The notes: generated by a model from the sequence alone, not told the origin. Counted from the stretch's first letter, positions 1-7,047 are shown. The stretch is DNA of 33,275 nt from Syntrophomonadaceae bacterium (GCA_028706315.1 JAQWBP010000023.1:1-33275), one strand, 5' to 3'. A program made the numbers and translations.

Positions 1-136
1 CCCGTTAGCGCTTATCCAGCAAATGCTGGGGCATAAAAACATCAGTACAACTGCACGTTACAGCCATATGACATCTAAAAGTCTGATGGGGGTAAAAAGC
101 CCACTTGATACAGGTGCTGAGCGGTCTAATGAGTAG
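1..136 (+). CDS. Tyrosine recombinase (phage integrase family), C-terminal fragment
   Basis: The gene enters from outside the window and only its last 44 codons are visible, read from position 2 to a TAG at 134-136. The fragment contains LGHKNISTTARYSH, the usual end of the catalytic domain: the LGH motif with its histidine, then TT..Y in which the tyrosine is the DNA-attacking nucleophile. Strand-exchange activity is therefore expected, but the Arg and Lys catalytic residues lie upstream and cannot be checked. The stop overlaps the likely ATG of the IS91 transposase (129) by 8 bases (ATGAGTAG), so the two look translationally coupled. IS91-type elements are known to carry such a recombinase ORF directly upstream of the Y2 transposase, which supports reading both as one element. 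Confidence 0.8.
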   Translation, partial: PLALIQQMLGHKNISTTARYSHMTSKSLMGVKSPLDTGAERSNE

Positions 137-1280
137 TGTGCAGGATATTTTAAACCAATTCTATCCCGATTTCAGAAAGCAATATACTCCTTCCCCACAG
201 CAGGGCAAAGCTGTTTCAGCTATCATGCGCTGTAAGACATCAGCATTGGGGGCTCATGTTACCAAATGTGCAGAATGCGGTCATGAAATGGTCTTTTACA
301 ATTCATGACGCAACCGGCATTGCCCTTCGTGTCAGGGGCTTAATAATGCTGTTTGGGTAGATGAAAGAAGTCGGGATGTTTTAGATGCACCCTATTTTCA
401 TCTTGTTTTTACAATGCCCAAGGAGCTTCATCCACTTATTTATCAAAACCAGAAGCTGCTATATGATTTGATGTACAAGGCTGTTGCTGAAACAATTTTT
501 GAACTTTCCCAGGATAAAAAATATCTGAGAGCACAACCCGGTTTTTTTTCTATCTTGCACACCTGGGGTCAGGATCTGCATTTTCATCCGCATATTCATA
601 CGGTAGTATTAGCGGGTGGTTTAACCAGGACTAATGAATGGCGCAGCAGTGGTAAAAAGTTCTTCATTCCCATAAAGGTGCTGGCCAAAAAATTTCGCGG
701 TAAGTTTTTGTATCATCTAAAGCACTACTATCGAGAAAACTGCCTTAGTTTTTATGGTGATGCCAGACAGTATCAGGATAAAGTTTTGTTTCAAAAATTA
801 CTGGATCTTTGTTATGAGAAAGACTGGTACACCTATGCTAAGGAACCTTTTTCAGGACCGCTGGCAGTTTTAAAATACCTGGGGCGATACACTCATAGGA
901 TTGCTATTTCGAATCGACGAATTGTTTCGGTGAATAACAACACTGTAACTATTGCCGTAAAAGACTACAAAAATAAAAGCCAGAAGAAAACTGTAACTCT
1001 TACAGGTCTTGAATTTGTAAGGCGATTTTTAATGCATATCCTGCCGAAAGGCTTTGTTAAAATCAGGCATTATGGGATACTGGCGAACCGGAACAAAAAA
1101 ACTAAGCTGAGCCGATGCCGTATGCTTACAAACAGCTCTGTTTACAAACCTAAATTTGAAGGATTAACTACCGCTGAAATAATTTCATTGCTGGTGGGTA
1201 GAGACGTAACGCTTTGTCCTGCTTGTAAGAAGGGTAGATTGCAACAATTATCTTGCTTCTATCATGGAACAGTTCCTTGA
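129..1280 (+). pseudogene. IS91-family (Y2/HUH) transposase interrupted by one in-frame TGA
   Basis: Reading from the ATG at 129 through a single TGA (306-308) to the stop at 1278-1280 gives about 383 residues, the usual length of IS91-type transposases. The N-terminal zinc ribbon reads CAEC...YNS[stop]RNRHCPSC, so the stop stands exactly where the family has a conserved cysteine. The second part holds the HUH metal motif (HFHPHIH, near 577-600) and a YLGRYTHR segment with the candidate catalytic tyrosine. Family knowledge: these enzymes move by rolling-circle transposition. There is no frameshift and no other damage, so a single Cys-to-TGA substitution (TGC or TGT to TGA) is the simplest explanation, and the second part could still be made from the ATG at 414 without its zinc domain. 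Recoding of the UGA is possible but unsupported. Confidence 0.85.
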
Positions 1281-1446
1281 TAAAAAGGAAGTTAATATTT
1301 TACAAAATACCCTTAACTGGGGAGGGGAGAGGTATGCCCAAATGGAGGCTTTTTTACTTATTTTTAACCAGCACAATAGGAGAAAGGCAAAAAGCCAGCA
1401 ATATTTTACCTTAAAAGAGAAAATCCAAAAGATTGAATCCCCATAG
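1264..1446 (+). CDS. Small ORF at the 3' side of the IS91 element, unknown
   Basis: A 60-codon frame that overlaps the end of the transposase by 17 bases. The product is basic and Lys/Gln-rich toward its end, with no motif I recognise. No convincing ribosome site precedes the ATG at 1264. A purine-rich run (about 1319-1332) precedes an internal in-frame ATG at 1342, so a 34-residue product is an alternative. It could equally be chance coding in the element's tail. Confidence 0.22.
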   Translation: MEQFLDKKEVNILQNTLNWGGERYAQMEAFLLIFNQHNRRKAKSQQYFTLKEKIQKIESP

Positions 1447-1520
1447 GTTTGCCTGACGATTTCCTTCTTCTAGGGCAATCAAAAATTTTGCTCTTACTAA
1501 CTTAAACCCAAAATCACACA

Positions 1521-1563
1521 AAAAAGCTCAAATTCCTGCATTTAGCAAGTTTTTGAGCTTTTT
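1521..1563 (+). terminator. Stem-loop downstream of the IS91 transposase
   Basis: A perfect 12-bp inverted repeat, AAAAAGCTCAAA (1521-1532) and TTTGAGCTTTTT (1552-1563), with a 19-base loop. It resembles a rho-independent terminator that works in both directions. IS91-type ends also carry subterminal hairpins, so it may instead be part of the element's replication terminus. Confidence 0.5.
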
Positions 1564-1590
1564 AGTTCGCAAAACTTCCGATTGGACCCT

Positions 1591-1613
1591 TCAAGAACCG
1601 TCCCCACTTGATT
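1591..1613. repeat. Half-copy of the GGGGACGGTTCTTGA interspersed repeat
   Basis: TCAAGAACCGTCCCCACTTGA (1591-1611) is identical over 21 bases to part of the right arm of the palindrome at 5686-5756. Here it stands alone, without a mirror arm. It lies near the right end of the IS91-type element. Confidence 0.75.
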
Positions 1614-1954
1614 CGTAATGATATCTATGTAGCTAACGAGTTTACAACCCCCATCTCAGTTTTTGCACAACCATATTAGTAGGTTCTGGTTTTGAGAAGC
1701 TTTAGCGGCAGCGAGCATTATTTCTTAGAGTATAATGATTTGTTAAAATTACTGGGGAAAAAACAAAAATAGAGCTATGTATCCCGTATCACTCAAAAGT
1801 GAAGTGGTACGGGATTACTTATTTTGTGGTGAAATATCTTTTATAGACTTTTGGGACAGCCTCAGTCATTTAAAATATATAATATATAAAATTATTACAA
1901 AGAAATGAACTTTTCAGGGTACTGGTGACTCTAAGGTAAAAGAGAGGTGCGGAA

Positions 1955-2476
1955 ATGGAAACAGCACTAATGATAAAAAAGGCCAGGCAAGGAGATCGGG
2001 AAATACTAGTGCAGCTCATCATGAAGCAGAAAGAGGACTATTATAAACTGGCTTATGTGTATATGAAGAACCCGGATGATGCTATGGATGCCCTGGAAGA
2101 GATGATTGTAATTGTCTACGACAATATCCACCGCTTAAGAAAGGAGGAGGCTTTTTACAGCTGGAGTAAAACTATATTAGTTAATTGCTGCAAAAAGATG
2201 CTCCGTAAAAAGAAAAAACTGGTTTCTATGGAGGGGGTTCGCGAACAGGTGGACACCAGCCCTTTTGCTCACAAGGAGGCTCAGATTGTATTAGAACAGT
2301 ATTTGTCACATTTAAACCCCAAACAGAAGGAAGCTATTATTTTACGTTACTATCTGGATTTAGATTATCAGGGTATTGCTGATATCCTTAAAATTCCGGT
2401 AGGGACAGTAAAATCTCGTATCTCCATTGGACTGAGAAATCTAAAAAAGAGCATGGGAGGTGCGCAGTTTGAATAA
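1955..2476 (+). CDS. ECF-type RNA polymerase sigma factor
   Basis: A 173-residue protein with the two-domain build of extracytoplasmic-function sigma factors. Region 2 spans about residues 10-80, with the core-binding and -10 recognition helices (YKLAYVYMKNPDDAMDALEEM). Region 4 spans about 108-168, and its -35 helix-turn-helix is seen in LNPKQKEAIILRYYLDLDY followed by GIADILKIPVGTVKSRI. It directs RNA polymerase to a small regulon. The ribosome site GAGAGGTG precedes the ATG by five to seven bases. The gene overlaps the following membrane protein, which has the features of a DUF4179 partner, so the pair is probably a sigma factor with its membrane-held inhibitor responding to envelope conditions. 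The inducing signal cannot be read from sequence. It lies a few hundred bases from an IS91 remnant but shows no sign of transfer itself. Confidence 0.9.
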   Translation: METALMIKKARQGDREILVQLIMKQKEDYYKLAYVYMKNPDDAMDALEEMIVIVYDNIHRLRKEEAFYSWSKTILVNCCKKMLRKKKKLVSMEGVREQVDTSPFAHKEAQIVLEQYLSHLNPKQKEAIILRYYLDLDYQGIADILKIPVGTVKSRISIGLRNLKKSMGGAQFE

Positions 2477-3779
2477 TATCGAAGAAATCCTTGGCCAAAA
2501 GAAAAATGAAATCGAGCAAATACCGGTACCAGATGAAATGGAAGTGCGGCTGCGCAGTGCCTTGGAAAAAAGAGGAACTAACCCACGTATCCGCCAGGCG
2601 AACTGGAAAGTAAAAGTAGCAGTTTTATGTATTTTGGCTCTGGTAATAGGCTGGCAGGCTGATACCCTGGCCTATTACGGCAAGAAGTTATTAGGTTACG
2701 ATTCTATCATGAATGGGACTTTGCAGGAGCTTAATGAATCTGGTAAAGGGCAGAGTATTAATAAAACCTATACCTATAAAGATGGGACGATCCTTACCCT
2801 GGATGGGATTATGCTGGATGATAATCAGCTTCTGGCTTACTATACTATTAAAAATTCGCATGGAAAGTTGGACTTTGACAAAATAAGTCTGGCACCTGTC
2901 ATGAAAGGAATTGTAAAGGAGTACATGATGAACTCATCCCAGGGGATAATTAATGAAAAAGAAACCGAAGTAAAGTATATAGCCAGTTTTGATTCTCCGT
3001 ATTTCTTTGAAAAGCATTTGCAACTAGTTTGCAGTCTGGGAAAAAATGGCGCAGACGAAACAAGAAGTATTTCCTTTAAATTAGACCGTAACCAGGCTAT
3101 GGGTCATACTTTGAAACAGAAACTGCATAAGTCAGCACAAATCGATGAGACTGAAATTTATTTTGATACTATTATGGCTACCCCGACTACCACGATTATT
3201 AAAGGAACCTTACAGAGCCCTCTGGAGCTGGCTAGGGACCAAATCCTGGATAAGCGTTTCAGACCTAATGAATTAACAGTGGAACTGATAGCTAATGGGA
3301 AGAAGCTGGACTGGCAAGGGGCTGGCCTGAGTACTAATGTAGATGGGATGACTTTTGAACAGAGATTTGATGCGCTTCCTTCTAATTTAAATGACTTAAA
3401 ACTGAATTTAGTTAGCTTTAGCTCTGAGCATGATGTTCATCAGGTTTTTGCCCTGGCCAAAGGAGACATGAAGCAATCTAATCAAATTAAAGGTCAACAG
3501 ATTGACTTTAAGAAATTATACACCTCAGAAGGTAATACTTATTTAACTATCAGCAGTGAGGAAAGTGTAATCCTTACTAAGGTGTACCTGATCATAGATG
3601 GAGAAAAGGTTAGTTTAGAAGAGACTATACAAAATGAGTATGACAAGCAACCGGATGGTACTATCATCCATACCCGCACCCTTCGTTTCACCGGAACCGG
3701 GCAGGAATACCAGCTGGATATCCGGCGGATGAGCTATAGTAAAACTTATAACAAAATAATAGATATACCGATTAAGTAG
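2469..3779 (+). CDS. DUF4179-type membrane protein, probable anti-sigma factor
   Basis: About 436 residues. A cytoplasmic N-terminus of about 45 residues is followed by one membrane helix (VAVLCILALVIGW), then a long outside part that begins like a DUF4179 domain (YTYKDGTILTLDGIMLDDNQ). The C-terminal half (GEKVSLEE, GTGQEYQLDI) resembles the DUF5643 module often joined to it. I chose the TTG at 2469 because GGGAGG (2455-2460) sits eight bases before it; a GTG at 2460 would lie on top of that site. Either start overlaps the upstream sigma gene, so translation is coupled. Known family members sit next to ECF sigma genes and are thought to hold them at the membrane; that role is inferred here. 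Transcription probably ends at the hairpin at 3812-3850. Confidence 0.82.
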   Translation: MNNIEEILGQKKNEIEQIPVPDEMEVRLRSALEKRGTNPRIRQANWKVKVAVLCILALVIGWQADTLAYYGKKLLGYDSIMNGTLQELNESGKGQSINKTYTYKDGTILTLDGIMLDDNQLLAYYTIKNSHGKLDFDKISLAPVMKGIVKEYMMNSSQGIINEKETEVKYIASFDSPYFFEKHLQLVCSLGKNGADETRSISFKLDRNQAMGHTLKQKLHKSAQIDETEIYFDTIMATPTTTIIKGTLQSPLELARDQILDKRFRPNELTVELIANGKKLDWQGAGLSTNVDGMTFEQRFDALPSNLNDLKLNLVSFSSEHDVHQVFALAKGDMKQSNQIKGQQIDFKKLYTSEGNTYLTISSEESVILTKVYLIIDGEKVSLEETIQNEYDKQPDGTIIHTRTLRFTGTGQEYQLDIRRMSYSKTYNKIIDIPIK

Positions 3780-3811
3780 CTGGATCTACTAGCGGTAAGA
3801 TTAATTTTAAG

Positions 3812-3850
3812 AGGCTGTTCACTCAAATTGAACAGCCTTCTGTATTTTTA
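3812..3850 (+). terminator. Terminator of the ECF sigma / DUF4179 operon
   Basis: A perfect 10-bp stem, AGGCTGTTCA (3812-3821) with TGAACAGCCT (3829-3838), and a seven-base loop, followed by a T-rich tail (TCTGTATTTTTA). It lies 32 bases after the stop codon. Confidence 0.82.
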
Positions 3851-4066
3851 TAGAGTAAAAAATCACCTTTTTGTTTAGGCGACCCCTTTTTTTGTGGTTG
3901 ATAATACGCATTAACTAATAAAGAGATATGCAGCGCTGTTGGTATGATAAAAGAATAGATAAACGGGACTACTACTTTACGGTAGCTCCCTTATAACTGA
4001 TAATAGGAATTACTAGAATATACTAGAATATATCTGGTAATTTATATGGCTCAGGAGGACATCAGG

Positions 4067-4792
4067 ATGCCTGTGTCTGCCGCTAAGGATCTTGAAAATC
4101 GTATATACCGTGCATGGGAAGTTTATACAGATGGTGACAACTCTGTTATAGATGATGTTTATGATATTATTTTTCCTTTTTGCCTGCGGGTATGCTCTAA
4201 AACTTGTGGTCAATTTATTGATTCAGGTGATGAGGAGACTAGTGTTGCTCGCCTCGCTCTTCTCGAGGCTTTTGAAGGATATAATCCCGAGCGGGGAAGG
4301 TTTTTAGTCTATTTAGCTCAGGTCATAAAAAATCGGCTGATTGACTATAAACGGTCGGAAAAGAAACATTTTAGTATTCCCTTAAGTTTTCTGCAAAAAG
4401 GGCATGAGGGTGCTTCCGAGTATATTGATGAGGATTATATTGAAAATATTATTGATGGACTAGCCCGACAGGACGAAATTGTGCAGCTAAAAAACATTCT
4501 CCGCGAGTATGATATTGAGTTTAGCGAACTGGTAGATTCTAGCCCTCGCCAGGCAAAGACTAGAGCTAAAGCTAGGGAAATCGCCTGGAGTATAGCAAAT
4601 AACGATGTAACAATCGACTACTTTTTAAAGAAGAAGAAGCTACCCGTTAAGATGCTGGAAAACAATTTTGGCTTTAACCGCAAGCTTATAGATAGATATA
4701 GAAAATTTATTGTTACTAGTACAATTATTATTCTTTCTGATTTTCAGTGTTTAAAAGCATATGTTATTCCAGAAAAAAGGGAGGAATCTTGA
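4067..4792 (+). CDS. sigI: RNA polymerase sigma-I factor (SigI family)
   Basis: About 241 residues. The N-terminal half is a sigma region 2 (EAFEGYNPERGRFLVYLAQVI, then KNRLIDYKR). The C-terminal half matches the SigI-specific domain rather than a normal region 4: it runs through LREYDIEFSELVDSSPRQAK and YFLKKKKLPVKMLE to KLIDRYRKFIVTSTIIILSD. SigI factors serve heat or envelope stress in Bacillus and polysaccharide sensing in cellulolytic Clostridia. I place the start at the ATG at 4067 because AGGAGG (4053-4058) lies eight bases before it; the upstream in-frame ATG at 4046 has no such site and would include the ribosome site in the coding region. The stop overlaps the rsgI start by one base (TGATG), the typical sigI-rsgI arrangement. 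A hairpin at about 3963-3992 precedes it. Confidence 0.9.
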   Translation: MPVSAAKDLENRIYRAWEVYTDGDNSVIDDVYDIIFPFCLRVCSKTCGQFIDSGDEETSVARLALLEAFEGYNPERGRFLVYLAQVIKNRLIDYKRSEKKHFSIPLSFLQKGHEGASEYIDEDYIENIIDGLARQDEIVQLKNILREYDIEFSELVDSSPRQAKTRAKAREIAWSIANNDVTIDYFLKKKKLPVKMLENNFGFNRKLIDRYRKFIVTSTIIILSDFQCLKAYVIPEKREES

Positions 4793-5709
4793 TGGCCAGG
4801 CGTAGGGGAGTAGTCATGGAAAATGGACATGGATGGGCCATTATCATGACATCTGATGGAGAATTAAAGAAAATAAAAACCGGGGAACCATTACTAGTTG
4901 GTGATATTTATGAGCAACCTGTATCTTATAACAGATATGTTGCGGCGGCAGCAATTTTTTTGCTGCTCCTGGTAGGTACAGTTGATTTTTGTGCTGTAAA
5001 AGCGTATGCCAAAGTATCTAATGGCGTGGAGTTAGGTTTAAATCGCTGGGATAGAATAGTATCGGTACAGGCTACTAGTGCAGCAGGTGAGCAAGTGGTA
5101 AACAGGCTTAGTTTAAAAGGCCAGAAAATTGACACTGCCGTACAGGCGGTGGTTCAAGAAGCAGTCGAGATTAATAGTAATGAACAAGTTTCTATTAGCT
5201 TAAAATCTATTCATGGGAAAAATGATAAGAATGAGGAAAAAGTATTAACAGCTATAAGCAATAAACTTTCTAATCAAAGTAATGAATCTGATAGTAAGAA
5301 GATAATAAAGAGTAGCAACAAAATAATAATAAATCCTGAATCAGCTAATTCCAACTCAGCGAAAAAGCCGAAAAAAGATAAATCTGAGCAGGGTAATAAT
5401 TTAGATAAAGGGACTACAAATAAGCCTGATTCATCTTCAGGGAAAAGCAATCAGCAGCCGCCCGGAAAAATTAAAAACGAGAATCAGATAAAGGTACCGG
5501 CTGCAGATAAAAAGCCTCAGTTTATTAATAAGGAGCCCCCGGGGCAAAGTATAAAAAAGGAAACCAGCAATAAAGGAAATCAACAAAAAGTAATAAAAGA
5601 AAAGAAAAATTCCCCTTCAGCCAACAGTGAGAAAAAAATAAAATCTCAGAAAACAAATAATAACAAACCGGCCAAGGGAAAATCTAATTCAAGTGGGGAC
5701 GGTTCTTGA
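4792..5709 (+). CDS. rsgI: RsgI-like anti-sigma-I factor, membrane-anchored
   Basis: About 305 residues. The cytoplasmic SigI-binding RsgI_N domain is at residues 1-40 (GVVMENGHGWAIIMTSDGEL). One membrane helix follows at about 48-70 (YVAAAAIFLLLLVGTVDF), then an outside segment (VELGLNRWDRIVSVQATS) and a long low-complexity tail rich in Lys, Asn and Ser, with no carbohydrate-binding domain. The ATG at 4792 has GGGAGG seven to eight bases upstream; the frame continues back to 4747 but that start lies inside sigI. In characterised RsgI proteins the outside domain is cut at an Asn-Pro bond in a D-x-NPS-type motif; here the matching place reads AKVSNGVELGLN with no proline. The last seven residues (NSSGDGS) are coded by the left arm of the inserted palindrome, so the natural C-terminus has been replaced or shortened. 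Confidence 0.88.
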   Translation: MARRRGVVMENGHGWAIIMTSDGELKKIKTGEPLLVGDIYEQPVSYNRYVAAAAIFLLLLVGTVDFCAVKAYAKVSNGVELGLNRWDRIVSVQATSAAGEQVVNRLSLKGQKIDTAVQAVVQEAVEINSNEQVSISLKSIHGKNDKNEEKVLTAISNKLSNQSNESDSKKIIKSSNKIIINPESANSNSAKKPKKDKSEQGNNLDKGTTNKPDSSSGKSNQQPPGKIKNENQIKVPAADKKPQFINKEPPGQSIKKETSNKGNQQKVIKEKKNSPSANSEKKIKSQKTNNNKPAKGKSNSSGDGS

Positions 5710-5756
5710 CTTGAATTTCCATGAAATTCAAGTCAAGAACCGTCCCCACTTGAATT
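5686..5756. repeat. Perfect 34-bp-arm palindromic repeat between convergent genes
   Basis: The left arm (5686-5719) and right arm (5723-5756) are exact reverse complements over 34 bases, with a three-base spacer (CAT). The core GGGGACGGTTCTTGA appears in both arms and again at 1591-1613. Both flanking genes stop inside it: rsgI at 5707-5709 and the flgJ-like gene at 5733-5735 on the other strand. Each reads the same seven codons before stopping, giving NSSGDGS. The arms would form a very stable hairpin in transcripts from either side and may serve as a two-way transcription end, although there is no T-run. It behaves like a non-autonomous mobile repeat. No transposase is associated with it in this window. 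Confidence 0.93.
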
Positions 5757-6089
5757 TAGTTGCCGAAAGAGGATATCAGCTATGCCTAATGACTTAGTTT
5801 GGCTGATTTCTTGGGCATATTCTTGAAAGAGCATAGATTCAAAAGTTTCCGTGGCAAAACCCCGGTTAACAAAGTCGCTGTAGGGGATGGTGTTTTTCAT
5901 TGATTCCAGTACTTTGTTAATGAATACACCTTCCAGGTCCTGGCATGCTTTATAAAGTTTCTGCTCGTTTTTTTCTTTAACAGCAGAGTCAAGTACTCGA
6001 TCAAAATGCTCTTTGGTGTTTTGAGGTTCGAGGAGATTTTGATTTTTTGTTATGGCGTTCATAGATAAAAGATTACCATCTATTTTCAT
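5733..6089 (-). CDS. flgJ: Rod-binding protein, FlgJ N-terminal domain type
   Basis: 118 residues matching the FlgJ N-terminal rod-binding domain, without the peptidoglycan hydrolase half found in proteobacterial FlgJ. The typical core runs from LYKACQDLEGVFINKVLESM, through DFVNRGFATETFESMLFQEY, to AQEISQTKSLGIADILFRQL. It would act as a cap or chaperone for flagellar rod assembly outside the membrane. The ribosome site GGGAGC lies seven bases before the ATG. The gene follows flgG by 32 bases on the same strand and surely shares its transcript. Its last seven residues (NSSGDGS) come from the palindromic insertion, just after the point where homologues normally end, so the fold is probably intact. 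Confidence 0.85.
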   Translation of the reverse strand: MKIDGNLLSMNAITKNQNLLEPQNTKEHFDRVLDSAVKEKNEQKLYKACQDLEGVFINKVLESMKNTIPYSDFVNRGFATETFESMLFQEYAQEISQTKSLGIADILFRQLNSSGDGS

Positions 6090-6121
6090 AGTTAATGCTC
6101 CCTATTTTAAGTTATTAGCTA

Positions 6122-6907
6122 TTACCTGCGCAGGTTAGCAGCTGTCTGTAGCATTTCATCAGATGACTGTATAACTTTAGAGTTAACTTCATATGCACGC
6201 TGGGCAGTAATCAGGTTTACCATCTCCTCGACCACCTTTACATTAGACATTTCTAGGTAGCATGCTTCCAAGGAGATAGTATGGTCTTCTTCTGGGTCCC
6301 AGTCGAGAGCTTCCCCAGAATTTGGTGTAGCCTGGTAGAGATTGTTTCCTAATTTTTGCAGGCCAACAGGGTTGATAAAGGTAACTAGCTCCAGTTGTCC
6401 CATTTCCTCGTTTTCATCACTGCCTGGTAGCATGCAAGTTACTTGCCCGTCTTTTTCTATAGTAATATCATAAGCCCCCTCTTCCAAGGGCTCTACCCCC
6501 ACCAGCAGATGGCCGTCTGAGGTTACTAGCTGACCTTCTGAATCAATTTTAAAGGCACCATCTTTGGTGTATAGATAATCGTCATAGCCAGGAACTTCGA
6601 GCCGGAAAAAGGCCGGACCATTTATGGCTACGTCAAGGGGATTTTCGGTAGGCTGGAGATTACCTTGAGAAAATATAGTAGAAATGGCACTAGGCTTTAC
6701 TCCTAGACCTACAGAAAGACCGACAGGTTCATTTATATCCATACCAGAAGCTGGTCGTCTGATTACCTGGTAAAGGAGATCTTTAAATTCGACCCGTTCT
6801 TTTTTAAAGCCGGTGGTATTTACGTTAGACATATTGTGAGCCAGGGTATCTACATTTAACTGCTGTGCATACATACCAGTACTAGCAGTATAGAGAGACC
6901 TCATCAT
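6122..6907 (-). CDS. flgG: Flagellar basal-body distal rod protein FlgG
   Basis: 261 residues of the FlgE/F/G family. The N-terminal rod motif reads LYTASTGMYAQQLNVDTLAH followed by NMSNVNTTGFKK, the central domain contains NPLDVAINGPAFF, and the C-terminal helix (EMSNVKVVEEMVNLITAQRA, then YEVNSKVIQ) is the family signature. The product is secreted by the flagellar export apparatus and polymerises as the distal rod. AGGAGG stands eight bases before the first of two ATGs, so I start at the first. The gene heads a two-gene operon with the flgJ-like gene. A SigD-type promoter lies about 115 bases upstream, followed by a leader with three hairpins. The related FlgF-like protein could be confused with it, but the length and both end motifs suit FlgG. 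Confidence 0.9.
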   Translation of the reverse strand: MMRSLYTASTGMYAQQLNVDTLAHNMSNVNTTGFKKERVEFKDLLYQVIRRPASGMDINEPVGLSVGLGVKPSAISTIFSQGNLQPTENPLDVAINGPAFFRLEVPGYDDYLYTKDGAFKIDSEGQLVTSDGHLLVGVEPLEEGAYDITIEKDGQVTCMLPGSDENEEMGQLELVTFINPVGLQKLGNNLYQATPNSGEALDWDPEEDHTISLEACYLEMSNVKVVEEMVNLITAQRAYEVNSKVIQSSDEMLQTAANLRR

Positions 6908-7014
6908 GATAAGTTCCTCCTCGTCTTATGTGTGAACACAAATAAATGCGGTACATCAGTCGTTCAGTACCGCTACGGGCCTCTCTAGTGAGTCCAGCCC
7001 GTTTACACTATCTT
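6908..7014 (-). promoter_or_regulatory. Hairpin-rich 5' leader of the flgG-flgJ operon
   Basis: About 105 bases of untranslated leader lie between the SigD start point and the ATG. It can form three stems in series: ACGGGC/GCCCGT (arms 6997-7002 and 6975-6980), GCGGTAC/GTACCGC (arms 6967-6973 and 6948-6954), and a short TGTG/CACA stem (about 6930-6940) just before the AGGAGG site. The first stem holds a GGA in its internal loop, as CsrA binding sites do, but this is weak evidence. It does not match the c-di-GMP riboswitch consensus that I know. Confidence 0.5.
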
Positions 7015-7020
7015 TATATA

Positions 7021-7047
7021 TTATCGGTAATTTTCAAAATAAGTTTA
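7021..7047 (-). promoter_or_regulatory. SigD (sigma-28) promoter of the flgG-flgJ operon
   Basis: On the minus strand the sequence is TAAA (7047-7044), exactly 15 bases, then ACCGATAA (7028-7021). The family consensus is TAAA-N15-GCCGATAA, so 11 of 12 defined positions agree. It points to flgG and would start transcription at about 7013-7015. It places this rod operon under the flagellar sigma factor. Confidence 0.85.

Larger units (their letters stand above)
1447..1954. other. 508-bp region without a clear gene: IS91 tail, repeat half-site, hairpins
   Basis: No convincing gene lies here. The stretch holds a perfect stem-loop (1521-1563), a single half-copy of the GGGGACGGTTCTTGA repeat (1591-1613) and a second, imperfect stem (1781-1792 with 1804-1815). 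A short open stretch ending at a TAG at 1770-1772 reads SEHYFLEYNDLLKLLGKKQK, which looks like the tail of a lost gene but is too short to assign. The right end of the IS91 element probably lies between 1447 and about 1620. The last 100 bases are AT-rich and should contain the promoter of the sigma-factor gene at 1955, but I could not pick out convincing boxes. Confidence 0.5.

Noticed and set aside
281-303. A 15-base match CATGAAATGGTCTTT between the IS91 transposase and the IS110 upstream region (near 32928)
   Set aside because: The match is too short and isolated, and the flanks differ. It is likely chance.
3880-3925. CCCC followed by CGCA upstream of sigI as a SigI-type autoregulatory promoter
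   Set aside because: The spacing and the -10 element do not match the known CCCCC / CGAA pattern well enough.
6940-7002. CTGATG and CTGAACGAC in the flgG leader, suggesting a hammerhead ribozyme or c-di-GMP riboswitch
   Set aside because: The hammerhead core needs CTGANGA and a GAAA strand, which are not present, and the c-di-GMP aptamer motifs known to me are missing.
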